The translations under genes and the position numbers were made by a program. Under the pieces are notes generated by a model. It searched no databases. It had not been told where the DNA came from and saw only the letters and a program-made list of their open reading frames with translations. Of a stretch of 64,000 nt of DNA, positions 7,267-15,625 are shown piece after piece. Each line of letters begins with the position of its first letter. Within the stretch, counting starts at the first letter, position 1. Origin of the DNA: Idiomarina sp. PL1-037 (lineage in GTDB: Bacteria; Pseudomonadota; Gammaproteobacteria; Enterobacterales; Alteromonadaceae); NCBI RefSeq assembly GCF_034422975.1, contig NZ_CP139873.1, positions 2,542,001 through 2,606,000 of the forward strand, read 5' to 3'.

Positions 7267-9576
7267 ATGTCTGACACTTCTTTTCGATCTTTGCGCTTAT
7301 TGGTCGGATTAACGGCCATTATCACCTTAAGTGCCTGTAGTAACCTGGGTGGACAATCCACTGCGGACTCCAATGAAGCTGAAATAACAGGCGTTAGCCA
7401 GCTGACAGCGGAAAAAATATTCGCCAGCGATACCTTCAGTATTAACCGCCCGGCCCCAACTCGCTGGCTGGAAGACGGTTCAGGTTACACGACTTTAGAG
7501 CAATCCAATTCGGCAGATGGCCGCGATATTGTTCGTTATCACCCGGAAACCAACGAGCGCACGGTTTTAGTCAGTGCTGAACAGCTTACCCCGAAAGGTA
7601 AGGACAAAGCGCTGGATATTGCCAATTACGTCTGGTCCGACAATGGCGATAAAGTGCTTATTTTCACCAATACCAAGCGTTCGTGGCGTACCCATACTCT
7701 GGGCGATTACTGGGTGCTAAACCGCAACAACAACGAATTACGCCAACTGGGCGGGAATGCACCCGAATCGACTCTGCAGTTTGCTAAGTTTAATCCGCAA
7801 GGCACAAAAGTCGCGTTTGTTATGCAGAACAACATTTACGTGCAGGACCTTAGCAGCTTCACTGTCAGCGCGCTGACCAGCGACGGCAGCGACACTATCG
7901 TTAACGGTACCTTCGACTGGGTTAACGAAGAAGAGTTTTTCCTGCGCGACGGTTTTCGCTGGAGCCCGGATGGCCAGCACATTGTGTACTGGCAGCTGGA
8001 CACCGAAGGCACACCAATATTCACCATGATCAACAACACCGACGAACTCTATCCAACGTTAAAAGAGTTCCCCTACCCGAAAGTGGGTGAAACTAATGCC
8101 GCTATGCGCATTGGGGTAATGCCGGCCAGTGGCGGTCAAACAAAATGGATGAATATTCCCGGTGACCCTCGCCAGCATTACCTGGTGCGCATGAACTGGG
8201 CAGGCAACAGCGAAAAACTGTTAATTCAACAACTGACCCGCAAGCAGCACATTAACCGCGCTTTTATCAGTGAGATTGAAACCGGTCGTAGTCAGGAGTT
8301 GTTACGCGAAAGCACCGACTCGTGGGCTGAGTATGTCGACGACATTCACTTTTTAAATGATGGTCGCGAGTTTACCTGGTTAAGCGAGCGCAGCGGTTAT
8401 CGCCATATTTACCGAGTGCAACGCGACTCAGGCAGAACCACCGCCATTACCCGCGGTAACTGGGACGTAGTTGAAGTACTGCGTGTGAACGAAGAAAACG
8501 GCTGGGTCTATTTTATTGCCTCACCGGAAACACCTCTGGAGCGTTACCTGTTCCGCGCCAGCTTAGACGGTAGCGGTCGCTTAGAGCGCCTTACACCGGA
8601 CATGGACGGCACCCACAGTTACAGCATTTCACAAGACGCCAAATACGCTGAACATACCTTTAGTTCGGTCAACCAGGTTCCGGTTACTAATATGATTTCA
8701 CTGCCGGATCACGAAGTTATTCGTACTGTGGTTGACAATAATGAAGCACAGCAAGCGGTTGAACAGGTGCAGAAACAACCGGTTGAGTTTTTCCGGGTGG
8801 AAGCTCGCGACGGTTTAGAGCTGGACGGCTACATTATGAAGCCGACTGACTTCGACCCCAGTAAAGAATACCCCATTTTGTTCTACGTTTACGGTGAACC
8901 CTGGGGGCAAACCGTTGCGAATAAATGGGGCGGCTCATTGTATTTATGGCATACCATGCTGACACAGCAGGGCTATATTGTTGCGTCTATTGATAACCGC
9001 GGCACCAAGTCTCCACGCGGCTTTGACTGGCGCCGCTCTATTTACAAGAACCTGGGCGTTGTTACTGTACGCGACCAATACGATGCGCTGCAACAAATGC
9101 TGGAACGCTGGGACTTCATTGATGAAAGCCGTGTAGGCATTTGGGGACACAGCGGTGGTGGTTCACAAACCCTGAATGCGCTGTTCCGTTACCCGGACAG
9201 CTACCACATGGGTATGGCGCTGGCACCAGTACCCGATCTAACGCTGTACGACACCATTTATCAGGAGCGGTACTCTGGTTTACTGCCTGAGTCTGCCGAG
9301 CGTTATAAAGAAACCTCAGCCATTACTCACGCTGAAAACCTGGAAGGCGACTTACTGTTAGTGCATGGTACGGGCGACGACAACGTTCACTTTCAGGGCA
9401 GCGAGCGCCTGGTCAATGAGCTCATTAAACACGGTAAGCAGTTTGAGTTTTTTGCCTACCCGAACCGCTCTCATGGTATTTACGAAGGTGAAGGTACAAC
9501 CCTTCATTTACGCACCATGATGACCGAGTTCGTGAAAGAGAACTTACCAGCCGGCGAACGCTCGTTGTCTGAGTAA
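7267..9576 (+). CDS. S9 family dipeptidyl-peptidase IV-like lipoprotein
   Basis: Exported serine peptidase of 769 aa. The N-terminus has a lipoprotein signal with a lipobox ending in Cys near residue 24 (ITLSAC). A DPPIV-type beta-propeller covers roughly 90-480 and an alpha/beta hydrolase domain the rest. The catalytic triad is readable as Ser629 in GHSGGG, Asp704 in HGTGDDNVH and His736 in NRSHG, with spacing very close to human DPP4 (630/708/740). The propeller has WVNEEEFFLRDGFRWSPDG, typical of DPPIV with its paired Glu residues. The serine elbow GHSGG differs from the classical GWSYGG. Probable role: releasing X-Pro dipeptides from peptides at the envelope, fitting a proteolytic marine lifestyle. 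Confidence 0.9.
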   Translation: MSDTSFRSLRLLVGLTAIITLSACSNLGGQSTADSNEAEITGVSQLTAEKIFASDTFSINRPAPTRWLEDGSGYTTLEQSNSADGRDIVRYHPETNERTVLVSAEQLTPKGKDKALDIANYVWSDNGDKVLIFTNTKRSWRTHTLGDYWVLNRNNNELRQLGGNAPESTLQFAKFNPQGTKVAFVMQNNIYVQDLSSFTVSALTSDGSDTIVNGTFDWVNEEEFFLRDGFRWSPDGQHIVYWQLDTEGTPIFTMINNTDELYPTLKEFPYPKVGETNAAMRIGVMPASGGQTKWMNIPGDPRQHYLVRMNWAGNSEKLLIQQLTRKQHINRAFISEIETGRSQELLRESTDSWAEYVDDIHFLNDGREFTWLSERSGYRHIYRVQRDSGRTTAITRGNWDVVEVLRVNEENGWVYFIASPETPLERYLFRASLDGSGRLERLTPDMDGTHSYSISQDAKYAEHTFSSVNQVPVTNMISLPDHEVIRTVVDNNEAQQAVEQVQKQPVEFFRVEARDGLELDGYIMKPTDFDPSKEYPILFYVYGEPWGQTVANKWGGSLYLWHTMLTQQGYIVASIDNRGTKSPRGFDWRRSIYKNLGVVTVRDQYDALQQMLERWDFIDESRVGIWGHSGGGSQTLNALFRYPDSYHMGMALAPVPDLTLYDTIYQERYSGLLPESAERYKETSAITHAENLEGDLLLVHGTGDDNVHFQGSERLVNELIKHGKQFEFFAYPNRSHGIYEGEGTTLHLRTMMTEFVKENLPAGERSLSE

Positions 9577-9622
9577 TGAACTGATCTTTCGATTACCGCT
9601 ATCGGTATAAAAAGCATGACAA

Positions 9623-9657
9623 CCCCGTGTCTTTATTTGCAAGATACGGGGTTTTTA
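9623..9657 (+). terminator. Rho-independent terminator after the S9 peptidase gene
   Basis: The stem CCCCGTGTCTT/AAGATACGGGG (one G-T pair) is followed directly by TTTTTATT, 47 bp downstream of the S9 stop and before gor. Confidence 0.85.
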
Positions 9658-9703
9658 TTCAAGATATCCGCAGTTTTTGAATTAAGTACAGGAGTTAAGC
9701 AAT

Positions 9704-11056
9704 ATGACCAGACATTATGACTATCTTGCGATAGGCGCAGGTAGCGGCGGCATAGCCTCAGCCAACCGCGCAGCGATACGTGGCGCAAAAGCCGCAGTTA
9801 TTGAAGCAAAAGCCGTTGGCGGCACCTGCGTAAACGTGGGCTGTGTTCCCAAGAAAGTCATGTGGTACGGCGCTCATATTGCTGAAGCCATAAAATACTC
9901 GCCGTCATACGGCTTTGAGCTTGAACAGAAAGGTTTTGACTGGGCGACTATGGTTAAAAACCGCGAAGCTTATATTGAGCGCATCCATGGTGGTTACCAT
10001 CGCGGCTTTCAGGGCAATGGCGTCGAGTTTATAGAAGGCTTTGCTAAATTCGTTGACCACAAAACAGTAGAAGTTAACGGCGAGAAAATTACCGCTGACC
10101 ATATTACCATTGCCACCGGTGGACGCCCCATGATCCCCGAAATTCCGGGTGCTGAACATGGTATCGACTCCGACGGCTTCTTTGCTCTGACTGAACAACC
10201 TAAGAAGGCGGCAGTTATCGGCGCCGGTTATATCGCCGTTGAAATTGCCGGTGTCTTCCATGCCCTCGGCACTGACACTCATTTAATGGTGCGTCGCGAC
10301 CGTCCATTACGCACCTTTGATAAAGATATTACCGATGGTTTGCTGGAGCGCATGAAACAGGACGGTCCTGAACTTCACACCGAAACCACCGTTCGCGAAG
10401 TGGTTAAGCAAGACGACGGTACATTAACTTTGCACTTTGAAGGTGGTCAGACAATGGACGGCGTCGATTGTTTAGTCTGGGCGATAGGCCGCGTGCCATC
10501 CACCGACAAAATCAACCTGGAATGCACCGGCGTAGAACTGGACAACGACGGTTATATCAACGTCGATAAATTCCAGAATACCAACGTACAAGGTATTTAC
10601 GCTGTAGGCGATAATACGGGTGCCGCAGCACTAACACCGGTTGCTATCAAGGCAGGACGCTTACTGGCGGAGCGCTTGTTTAACAACATGCCAAACGCAC
10701 ATATGGACTTTGAAAACATTCCGACCGTTGTGTTCAGCCACCCGACTATTGGTACCGTTGGTCTGAGCGAGGAAGACGCTAAACTGAAATTCGGTGAAGA
10801 CAATATTACCGTGTACAAATCATCGTTTGCGGCCATGTACAACGCCGTTACCCCACACCGCGCCCTTAGCTATTTCAAGCTGGTATGCCAGGGCAAAGAA
10901 GAGAAGGTTGTCGGCATTCACGGTATTGGCGAAGGTATGGATGAAATCTTACAAGGCTTTGCTGTTGCTCTCAAAATGGGGGCTACTAAAGCGGATTTAG
11001 ATTCTACGGTTGCGTTGCATCCGACCAGTGCTGAGGAGTTTGTTACGCTACGCTAA
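9704..11056 (+). CDS. gor: Glutathione-disulfide reductase
   Basis: FAD-dependent NADPH:GSSG oxidoreductase that keeps the cytoplasmic glutathione pool reduced. It is 450 aa, the same as E. coli Gor. The redox disulfide is Cys42/Cys47 in GGTCVNVGC, the FAD-binding GAGSGG is at 11-16, the NADPH-binding GAGYIAVE is in the middle, and the C-terminal catalytic His439/Glu444 sit in HPTSAEE. Single gene flanked by terminators on both sides; AGGAG lies upstream of the ATG. Confidence 0.97.
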   Translation: MTRHYDYLAIGAGSGGIASANRAAIRGAKAAVIEAKAVGGTCVNVGCVPKKVMWYGAHIAEAIKYSPSYGFELEQKGFDWATMVKNREAYIERIHGGYHRGFQGNGVEFIEGFAKFVDHKTVEVNGEKITADHITIATGGRPMIPEIPGAEHGIDSDGFFALTEQPKKAAVIGAGYIAVEIAGVFHALGTDTHLMVRRDRPLRTFDKDITDGLLERMKQDGPELHTETTVREVVKQDDGTLTLHFEGGQTMDGVDCLVWAIGRVPSTDKINLECTGVELDNDGYINVDKFQNTNVQGIYAVGDNTGAAALTPVAIKAGRLLAERLFNNMPNAHMDFENIPTVVFSHPTIGTVGLSEEDAKLKFGEDNITVYKSSFAAMYNAVTPHRALSYFKLVCQGKEEKVVGIHGIGEGMDEILQGFAVALKMGATKADLDSTVALHPTSAEEFVTLR

Positions 11057-11090
11057 TTGTAAAAAGCATTGACAGAAAATAGACTACCAA

Positions 11091-11120
11091 CTTAGTCGCT
11101 TTTTGCGGCTAAGTTTATTT
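11091..11120 (+). terminator. Terminator after gor
   Basis: CTTAGTCGC/GCGGCTAAG stem (one G-T pair) with a T5 loop, followed by TTTATTT, 35 bp after the gor stop. Confidence 0.75.
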
Positions 11121-11143
11121 AAAAATAACCTAATGGATATCTG

Positions 11144-11854
11144 ATGAGTCGCAAGGAAGGCGTTGTAAAGTCGCTAAAGCCAGTAAGTGGCTATGGTTTT
11201 ATTGAAACAGGTTTTGGAGCCGATGTTTTTTTTCACGAAAGTGCATTAGGAAAAGCACGATTCAACTCTTTAAAAGTAGGCCAACCGCTAGAGTTCGAGA
11301 TCAAGGTAACCTATAAGGGATTAGAGGCTATAAATATCAAGCCCTTGATAGAATCATCTACTCTACGCCTATATAAAAAAGAATATAGATTATTCGAAAG
11401 CAGTAAAGAATCAATCGAGAACAAAATTGTCTTTGCTCGACTGCCGATCGTTTCCCAGTGGTTTAAAACTATTGAAGAAGCCGAGACCGATGCTCGTCAA
11501 TTTGCTTTAAAGCTCGGAGCAAATGCACTTCTTTGTAAACAACGGCAAAAGGATCAAAAAAAGTCTGACCACAACAACTATATTTATCATGTTCACCGGA
11601 TAACGGCCCAAGCGTGCTTAATAGCTAAGAAAGATCTTCAGGGTAATTTTAGTAAAGCCGACTTAGAAGCCCAAGCTTTAGCGATGGAAAACACTTTAGA
11701 GCAATTCAAAAGTGAATACGAAACGAAAATGGGGCGCTCTATATACGACTCCGCAGATATGACCTCAGAAAAAGTATCTCAGACAGGAGCTATTATTTTT
11801 GGGATCGTATTCTTCATAATTATCATGCTCTTTATCTCGACTGGAATTACTTAA
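11144..11854 (+). CDS. Cold-shock-domain protein with C-terminal membrane tail
   Basis: A 236-aa protein. Residues 1-70 form a cold-shock OB fold with both nucleic-acid-binding motifs recognisable (GYGFIE for RNP1, DVFFHES for RNP2). A middle alpha/beta region (about 75-170) contains EEAETDARQFALKLGANALL; I do not recognise the family. A predicted helix follows (170-205), then one hydrophobic segment at about 212-232 right at the C-terminus, which suggests a tail-anchored membrane protein facing the cytoplasm. Base composition becomes AT-rich here compared with gor. It stands alone, and its function is unknown beyond likely single-stranded RNA/DNA binding by the N-terminus. Confidence 0.75.
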   Translation: MSRKEGVVKSLKPVSGYGFIETGFGADVFFHESALGKARFNSLKVGQPLEFEIKVTYKGLEAINIKPLIESSTLRLYKKEYRLFESSKESIENKIVFARLPIVSQWFKTIEEAETDARQFALKLGANALLCKQRQKDQKKSDHNNYIYHVHRITAQACLIAKKDLQGNFSKADLEAQALAMENTLEQFKSEYETKMGRSIYDSADMTSEKVSQTGAIIFGIVFFIIIMLFISTGIT

Positions 11855-12273
11855 TAATTGAGCCTAATGATTAGTGTTCAATGGCATTTTAGGTTTATTC
11901 GAGTTCTCCTTACCCAAGGGACTAGAGCTAGTTTTTCAATATTCACAACACCTTCAACGAATACATTGGGATACACATGAACTGATTGGCAGAGCACAGA
12001 AGAAATCTTAGCAATGGTAAAAAAGATAAGCCGCAGAACTTCCACTCTCGACATTCAAGATACGCCTCTGCAAATAAACCTATAACTTATTCTGTGACCA
12101 AACGACTCGTCTGTTCTGACTATACAACAAGAATTCTGATGGACACATTATACCTAGTTTTAAATGTGTGCTTAAAATCAAGGCAGAACCCGACTTATTT
12201 ATATCCATTGAGGTAGATCGACTTTTGACAGACTCATATAACTCTTAAAAAATTCTCTCAAAGTTACTCATTT
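11855..12273. other. Intergenic AT-rich stretch without a convincing gene
   Basis: 419 bp between the cold-shock-domain gene and the convergent PycTM-like gene. All frames hold only short open stretches, of up to 76 codons forward from a TTG and about 58 codons in reverse, without a ribosome site or recognisable protein pattern. It may be decayed DNA; no repeat or insertion-sequence ends were identified. Confidence 0.5.
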
Positions 12274-12819
12274 TTATTTAGTCCCCTCTAATACGAGAAA
12301 AAGTAAAGAAATAGTGAAAAGAGGGATTACCCCATAAATTATCATTTTAACTGCTATTTTCAACACTCTAAATTTTTCATTAATTATTTTCGCAACTATA
12401 TATGTTTGCTTAGATAAATCTTCGACAAGCTCGTCATCGGTAACACCTTTAATTTTTTCTGCGTACCCAGTTTCACCGCCGCCACAAGTAGCAACATCTC
12501 CGAAAAAAATTAACGACTTTTCTCCATCGTGCGTATCTGTATTTGGAAAAACAACTCGCAAAAGGTTTATCGCTGAAATTATTGATAAAATAATTGTTAA
12601 CACTGAAAAAGTAACAGTCAGAAAGTAAATATAGTTACACCCTGTCTGATTCAGAGAGATAGACGCAATTCGAGTTATCAACCCCAAAATAACTACACCG
12701 AGAAATGACATCATTAAAGCAACTTTGAAGTTTGTTGTTGCAACATAATGATCATATCTTTTTAAAACATCGAACAAGAATTCCAATTTTTCTGTCAATT
12801 TTTTTCTCCCCTCACTCAA
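12274..12819 (-). CDS. Pycsar system effector (PycTM / DUF5706)-like membrane protein
   Basis: A 181-aa protein with the PycTM-family layout: an N-terminal helix with YDHYVATTNFKVAL (about 22-35), transmembrane segments at about 33-54 and 63-87, then a cytoplasmic segment with SLIFFGDVA (about 102-110), YAEKIKG, the acidic DDELVEDL (about 127-134), KFRVLK (about 149-154), and a last hydrophobic helix (about 158-177). In Pycsar anti-phage systems such proteins bind cCMP or cUMP made by a PycC cyclase and damage the membrane. No canonical PycC lies beside it; the nearest cyclase-like gene is the divergent SatD-like protein 341 bp away. The gene is AT-rich. The family call rests on remembered motif patterns, and an orphan role is possible. 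Confidence 0.72.
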   Translation of the reverse strand: MSEGRKKLTEKLEFLFDVLKRYDHYVATTNFKVALMMSFLGVVILGLITRIASISLNQTGCNYIYFLTVTFSVLTIILSIISAINLLRVVFPNTDTHDGEKSLIFFGDVATCGGGETGYAEKIKGVTDDELVEDLSKQTYIVAKIINEKFRVLKIAVKMIIYGVIPLFTISLLFLVLEGTK

Positions 12820-13160
12820 ATATATTCTCTACACTTTAGACTGTTAGGTTAAATAATCAAATCCGAAACACTTGGTTAGAAAATCGGTTCCGAAAATCAG
12901 TATCTCCTCTGTTTGTATAGGAGTTTACACACACAAGATTCTACTAGTCTTATTGAACCGGCTATCTTCATGAAATACATTTTTCTTGCGAAGATTTTTC
13001 TTCAATCTCTAGTCTTAGTTAAACCAAAAAGAAACTTCCAATTTTTTCAAGAATGTATAGATTTGTAGTGTCAGACCCAAATGCTTTGCTCTTCATAGAA
13101 AGCTGGAATATCGTCTATATGTAACTACAATAGATCACCTTTTAATTAATTGGCACTCAT
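12820..13160. other. Intergenic region between PycTM-like and SatD-like genes
   Basis: 341 bp of AT-rich DNA shared as upstream region by two divergent genes. A small CTCCT/AGGAG inverted repeat lies near 12903-12923. No open reading frame of note, RNA gene or clear promoter was recognised. Confidence 0.45.
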
Positions 13161-13802
13161 ATGAAGAAGCATGTTATAGCAGTTATCACCGGCGACATTG
13201 TTGACTCCCGAAGTTTGAGTTCTGCGCGTTATGATGAGCTACTAAAACAGCTTAAAAACGAGCTGAAATCCTTTGAAGCAAGTGACAAGGCTACTTTCGA
13301 CATCTACCGGGGCGACTCTTTTCAAATCACTTTTTTTTGTCCTTGGGCAGCTTTAAAAGCAGCCATATTGATTCGCCTTAAGCTCAAATCTAATATTTAT
13401 AAAATCGACGTGCGCCAGAGTATCTCTATTGGCAACGTAAAAGATCTAAGAGAGGATGTTAAAACTTCTATCGGGCAAGCCTTTATCTTATCGGGTAAAC
13501 ACCTTGATGAAATGAAGTCACATCGCCTCGTTTTCAGCTCGGAAAACAAACTTCTGAACCGCCATATTCCTATTGTTGTGAAGTTACTCGACACTCACAT
13601 TAGCTCATTAACCTCAATGCAATCTCAAGCACTCTACTCTTACTTACTGGATGACTCACAAACACACGCCGAGCTGGCAAATAAGCTCAACAAAAGTCGC
13701 GCTAATACGACAAAAATACTTAATGGCAGTGAATATCGGCTTGTTGCTGACTCAATTCACTATTTTGAGACACTGGTCCATGATGAACTAAATCATGATT
13801 GA
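13161..13802 (+). CDS. SatD-like protein with palm-type metal motifs and a C-terminal HTH
   Basis: A 213-aa protein. Residues 5-17 read VIAVITGDIVDSR and residues 46-55 end in RGDSFQ; these match the SatD family pattern and resemble the two metal-binding Asp positions (here Asp12 and Asp52, 40 apart) of palm-type nucleotide cyclases. A beta-strand RQSISIGN (about 87-94) and an SIGQAF segment follow, as in SatD proteins. Residues 150-205 look like a helix-turn-helix (HAELANKLNKSRANTTKIL). It overlaps the downstream DUF3307 gene by 8 bp, a pairing common for SatD-like genes as I recall. Enzymatic activity is not established for the family. The ribosome site before the ATG is weak. Confidence 0.65.
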   Translation: MKKHVIAVITGDIVDSRSLSSARYDELLKQLKNELKSFEASDKATFDIYRGDSFQITFFCPWAALKAAILIRLKLKSNIYKIDVRQSISIGNVKDLREDVKTSIGQAFILSGKHLDEMKSHRLVFSSENKLLNRHIPIVVKLLDTHISSLTSMQSQALYSYLLDDSQTHAELANKLNKSRANTTKILNGSEYRLVADSIHYFETLVHDELNHD

Positions 13803-14146
13803 TCATTCTGTCATACTGGCTCTGTTAATTTTGGCTCATGTTGTCGGTGACTTCTATTTACAAACCGGTCGCAGTATAAGAAGTAAGTCCTATAAAGGAG
13901 CTAAAGCCTCAATACTGGCAAACCTAAGGCTCGCAGCGTCTCACGCAGTTCTGGCTCTTATTGTTCTGATGTTTACCTCAAGCTTTGAGGTCGCTCTGAT
14001 ATGGGCAAGTTTAGTGATCGGAGGCGCTCATTTCATGGTCGCGATTCAAAGAAGAGAGCAAACACGAATATGTATTGCTTGGAACCGTCACCAGCCTCGC
14101 CATTGTTTTGATCATAGGCTTAATTACCCAGTCATTGCTAAGTTAA
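13795..14146 (+). pseudogene. DUF3307 membrane protein gene, internally deleted and frameshifted
   Basis: The first 80 codons encode a normal DUF3307 start: LAHVVGDFYLQ, SKSYKGAKAS and two hydrophobic helices. Near 14030-14040 the original frame changes into an unrelated polar peptide. In the next frame, 14036-14146 encodes RFKEESKHEYVLLGTV, then a hydrophobic helix, then TAA at 14144-14146; this matches the usual C-terminus of these proteins. Full-length members are about 230-250 aa, so roughly 100 central residues appear lost along with the frame. The unshifted frame runs on to 14214 through a stray pirin-gene fragment. It overlaps the SatD-like gene by 8 bp. Confidence 0.7.
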
Positions 14147-14182
14147 CTGTTTATATCGTCTCTGGTTGTTTGAATTCAGAAG
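14147..14182 (+). repeat. Stray fragment of the pirin gene
   Basis: 36 bases that match 16432-16467 inside the pirin coding sequence at 32 positions, in the same orientation; all four differences are transitions and two of them are synonymous. Translated in the matching frame it gives VYIVSG-LNSE as in pirin. It begins directly after the old DUF3307 stop and ends where a 12-bp direct repeat begins. Confidence 0.75.
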
Positions 14183-14222
14183 TTGACCTGCATACGTATG
14201 ATTCAATGCATTGACCTGCATA
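14183..14222 (+). repeat. Two 12-bp direct repeats TTGACCTGCATA
   Basis: Identical copies at 14183-14194 and 14211-14222, 28 bp apart start to start. The first copy adjoins the end of the pirin fragment, and the interval contains the palindrome CATACGTATG. This looks like a rearrangement scar; no recombinase gene is nearby. Confidence 0.6.
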
Positions 14223-14275
14223 ACTATCTCCTTTATCAGAGTTAAGTAACGTACTTTTACTTTATGCCAAACGCC

Positions 14276-15625
14276 TTAAAATTTAGCGCCAAAGGCATAT
14301 TCCCAAGGATCCCGAACGTTTTCGTCAGACTCTGCCGGCGGAATATAAGATGACACCACTTTCTCTAAGTCTTCCAGGTATTCCCATTTGGTTTTCGGAA
14401 CGTAGGAACGTCCGCTTCTCCGGTCCTCACCCTCACGGGCTTCATAAACAGCCTGCAAAGCATCTTTATTGCTTAAAACGGACTGCAGTTTATTCATCGC
14501 CTGTGGCTCTGATTCCATGTCTATAAGTTCATTGGTGCTGCTCGTTTGTATACCTAATAGATTATCGAGGCCGATGACCGCAGCTTCCAGGTAGCCGATT
14601 TGTTCCTTTCTATTTAGGTCGTTAAGTTGGTCACCCATTTCTACGAGCTGTTCGTCACTGAAATTATAGGTTGTCAGCAATTCCCCCATATTCTCAAGCA
14701 TTTTTTTCGTTGTCTCGAATAGGTTATCGCCAAACCCTTTGCTGATACTCACTACATGTTCCGAATCACCAAAAGCGCTCATTTCAAAGAAAGGGTTTGT
14801 TTTAAGTGCTACTTTACCAATAAAAGACAATATGCTCGTTCTGGCCTCATCACTTTTATCCAGAAGACCGTCAAGCAGTTGCTCACCTTCAATCCGGCTC
14901 ATTCCAAGTACATTTAACAAGCTACTTTGCTGTTCCCGACTGTACTGATCGAGCTTGTTAACAAAATCAGCGGGCGATTTGGTATCTATTACGGTCGAAA
15001 CAAAGTTCTGTAAATCATTCGCACTCGATTTAACGTCGAAATATCCTCCTAAAGATTCATAGGTATCATTGTTCTCACGCTCAGCTTTGTGGATACTGAT
15101 TTTTTCATCATATTCAGCCGCCTTTTCAATCAGTTGATCCCGGGCAATTCGCTGAGTGTCTGATAGCACTTCAATAAATTGTTCTACTTTTTCTTCGTAT
15201 GTTCTGGAGGGATTAAATTCATTAACATGGGTAAAAAGCATGTTTGCAGAAGCCGACAACCCAGAAAATATATCGGTTAACTGCGAAAGTTGTTCCTTGT
15301 CCAGGGTTTCAACCATAGACAAGAAATCATCGTTCGATGTAATACCTAGCCTACCCAGCCGGATAAAATCTTCCTCAGACATTTTTGAGTACAAATCTTT
15401 TAGTTTTTCTATTTTCTCCGCCGAGAATTCTGATTGTATTGGCTCTTCCAGCCATTTATTAAAATTAAAATAGAGTTTATCTAGCTCACTGAGGAAGACG
15501 CCCTGGGTATTTTCAGGCTGGGTATCCAGAGGCTCCGACACATGACTCTGTAGCACCGTTATCGGCTGCTTAGAGGGTGCCGGCTTGATTAAGGATGGAT
15601 AGTGATTTGTTATTGATATTTTCAC
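14276..15625 (-). CDS. Hypothetical acidic helical protein (449 aa)
   Basis: No family recognised. It has no signal peptide or transmembrane helix, is strongly acidic, and is predicted to be almost wholly alpha-helical. Short units of the form aromatic/hydrophobic-x-x-(M/L)-x-x-L-x-x-E-Q-x-x-x-L recur near residues 102-125, 225-250 and 325-350, suggesting degenerate helical repeats. The N-terminal 45 residues are Pro/Ser/Thr-rich, and the C-terminus ends in a conserved-looking DPWEYAFGAKF. It stands alone between the broken DUF3307 gene and pirin, on the opposite strand to both, with 166 bp to the pirin start. Base use is closer to the core genes than that of 11.8-13.2 kb. Confidence 0.7.
   Translation of the reverse strand: MKISITNHYPSLIKPAPSKQPITVLQSHVSEPLDTQPENTQGVFLSELDKLYFNFNKWLEEPIQSEFSAEKIEKLKDLYSKMSEEDFIRLGRLGITSNDDFLSMVETLDKEQLSQLTDIFSGLSASANMLFTHVNEFNPSRTYEEKVEQFIEVLSDTQRIARDQLIEKAAEYDEKISIHKAERENNDTYESLGGYFDVKSSANDLQNFVSTVIDTKSPADFVNKLDQYSREQQSSLLNVLGMSRIEGEQLLDGLLDKSDEARTSILSFIGKVALKTNPFFEMSAFGDSEHVVSISKGFGDNLFETTKKMLENMGELLTTYNFSDEQLVEMGDQLNDLNRKEQIGYLEAAVIGLDNLLGIQTSSTNELIDMESEPQAMNKLQSVLSNKDALQAVYEAREGEDRRSGRSYVPKTKWEYLEDLEKVVSSYIPPAESDENVRDPWEYAFGAKF

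Noticed and set aside
11986..12216. 76-codon open frame from a TTG in the gap after the cold-shock-domain gene
   Set aside because: No ribosome site, no recognisable pattern, and composition like random AT-rich DNA; a reverse 58-codon frame in the same place is equally unsupported.
12274..13802. Calling the locus a confirmed Pycsar or Panoptes system
   Set aside because: No canonical PycC or mCpol was recognised, and the genes are divergent and not in one operon; kept only as a hypothesis.
13795..14214. 139-aa reading of the DUF3307 gene as an intact protein
   Set aside because: The last 59 residues come from a wrong frame plus a pirin fragment, while the true C-terminal motif lies in the neighbouring frame.
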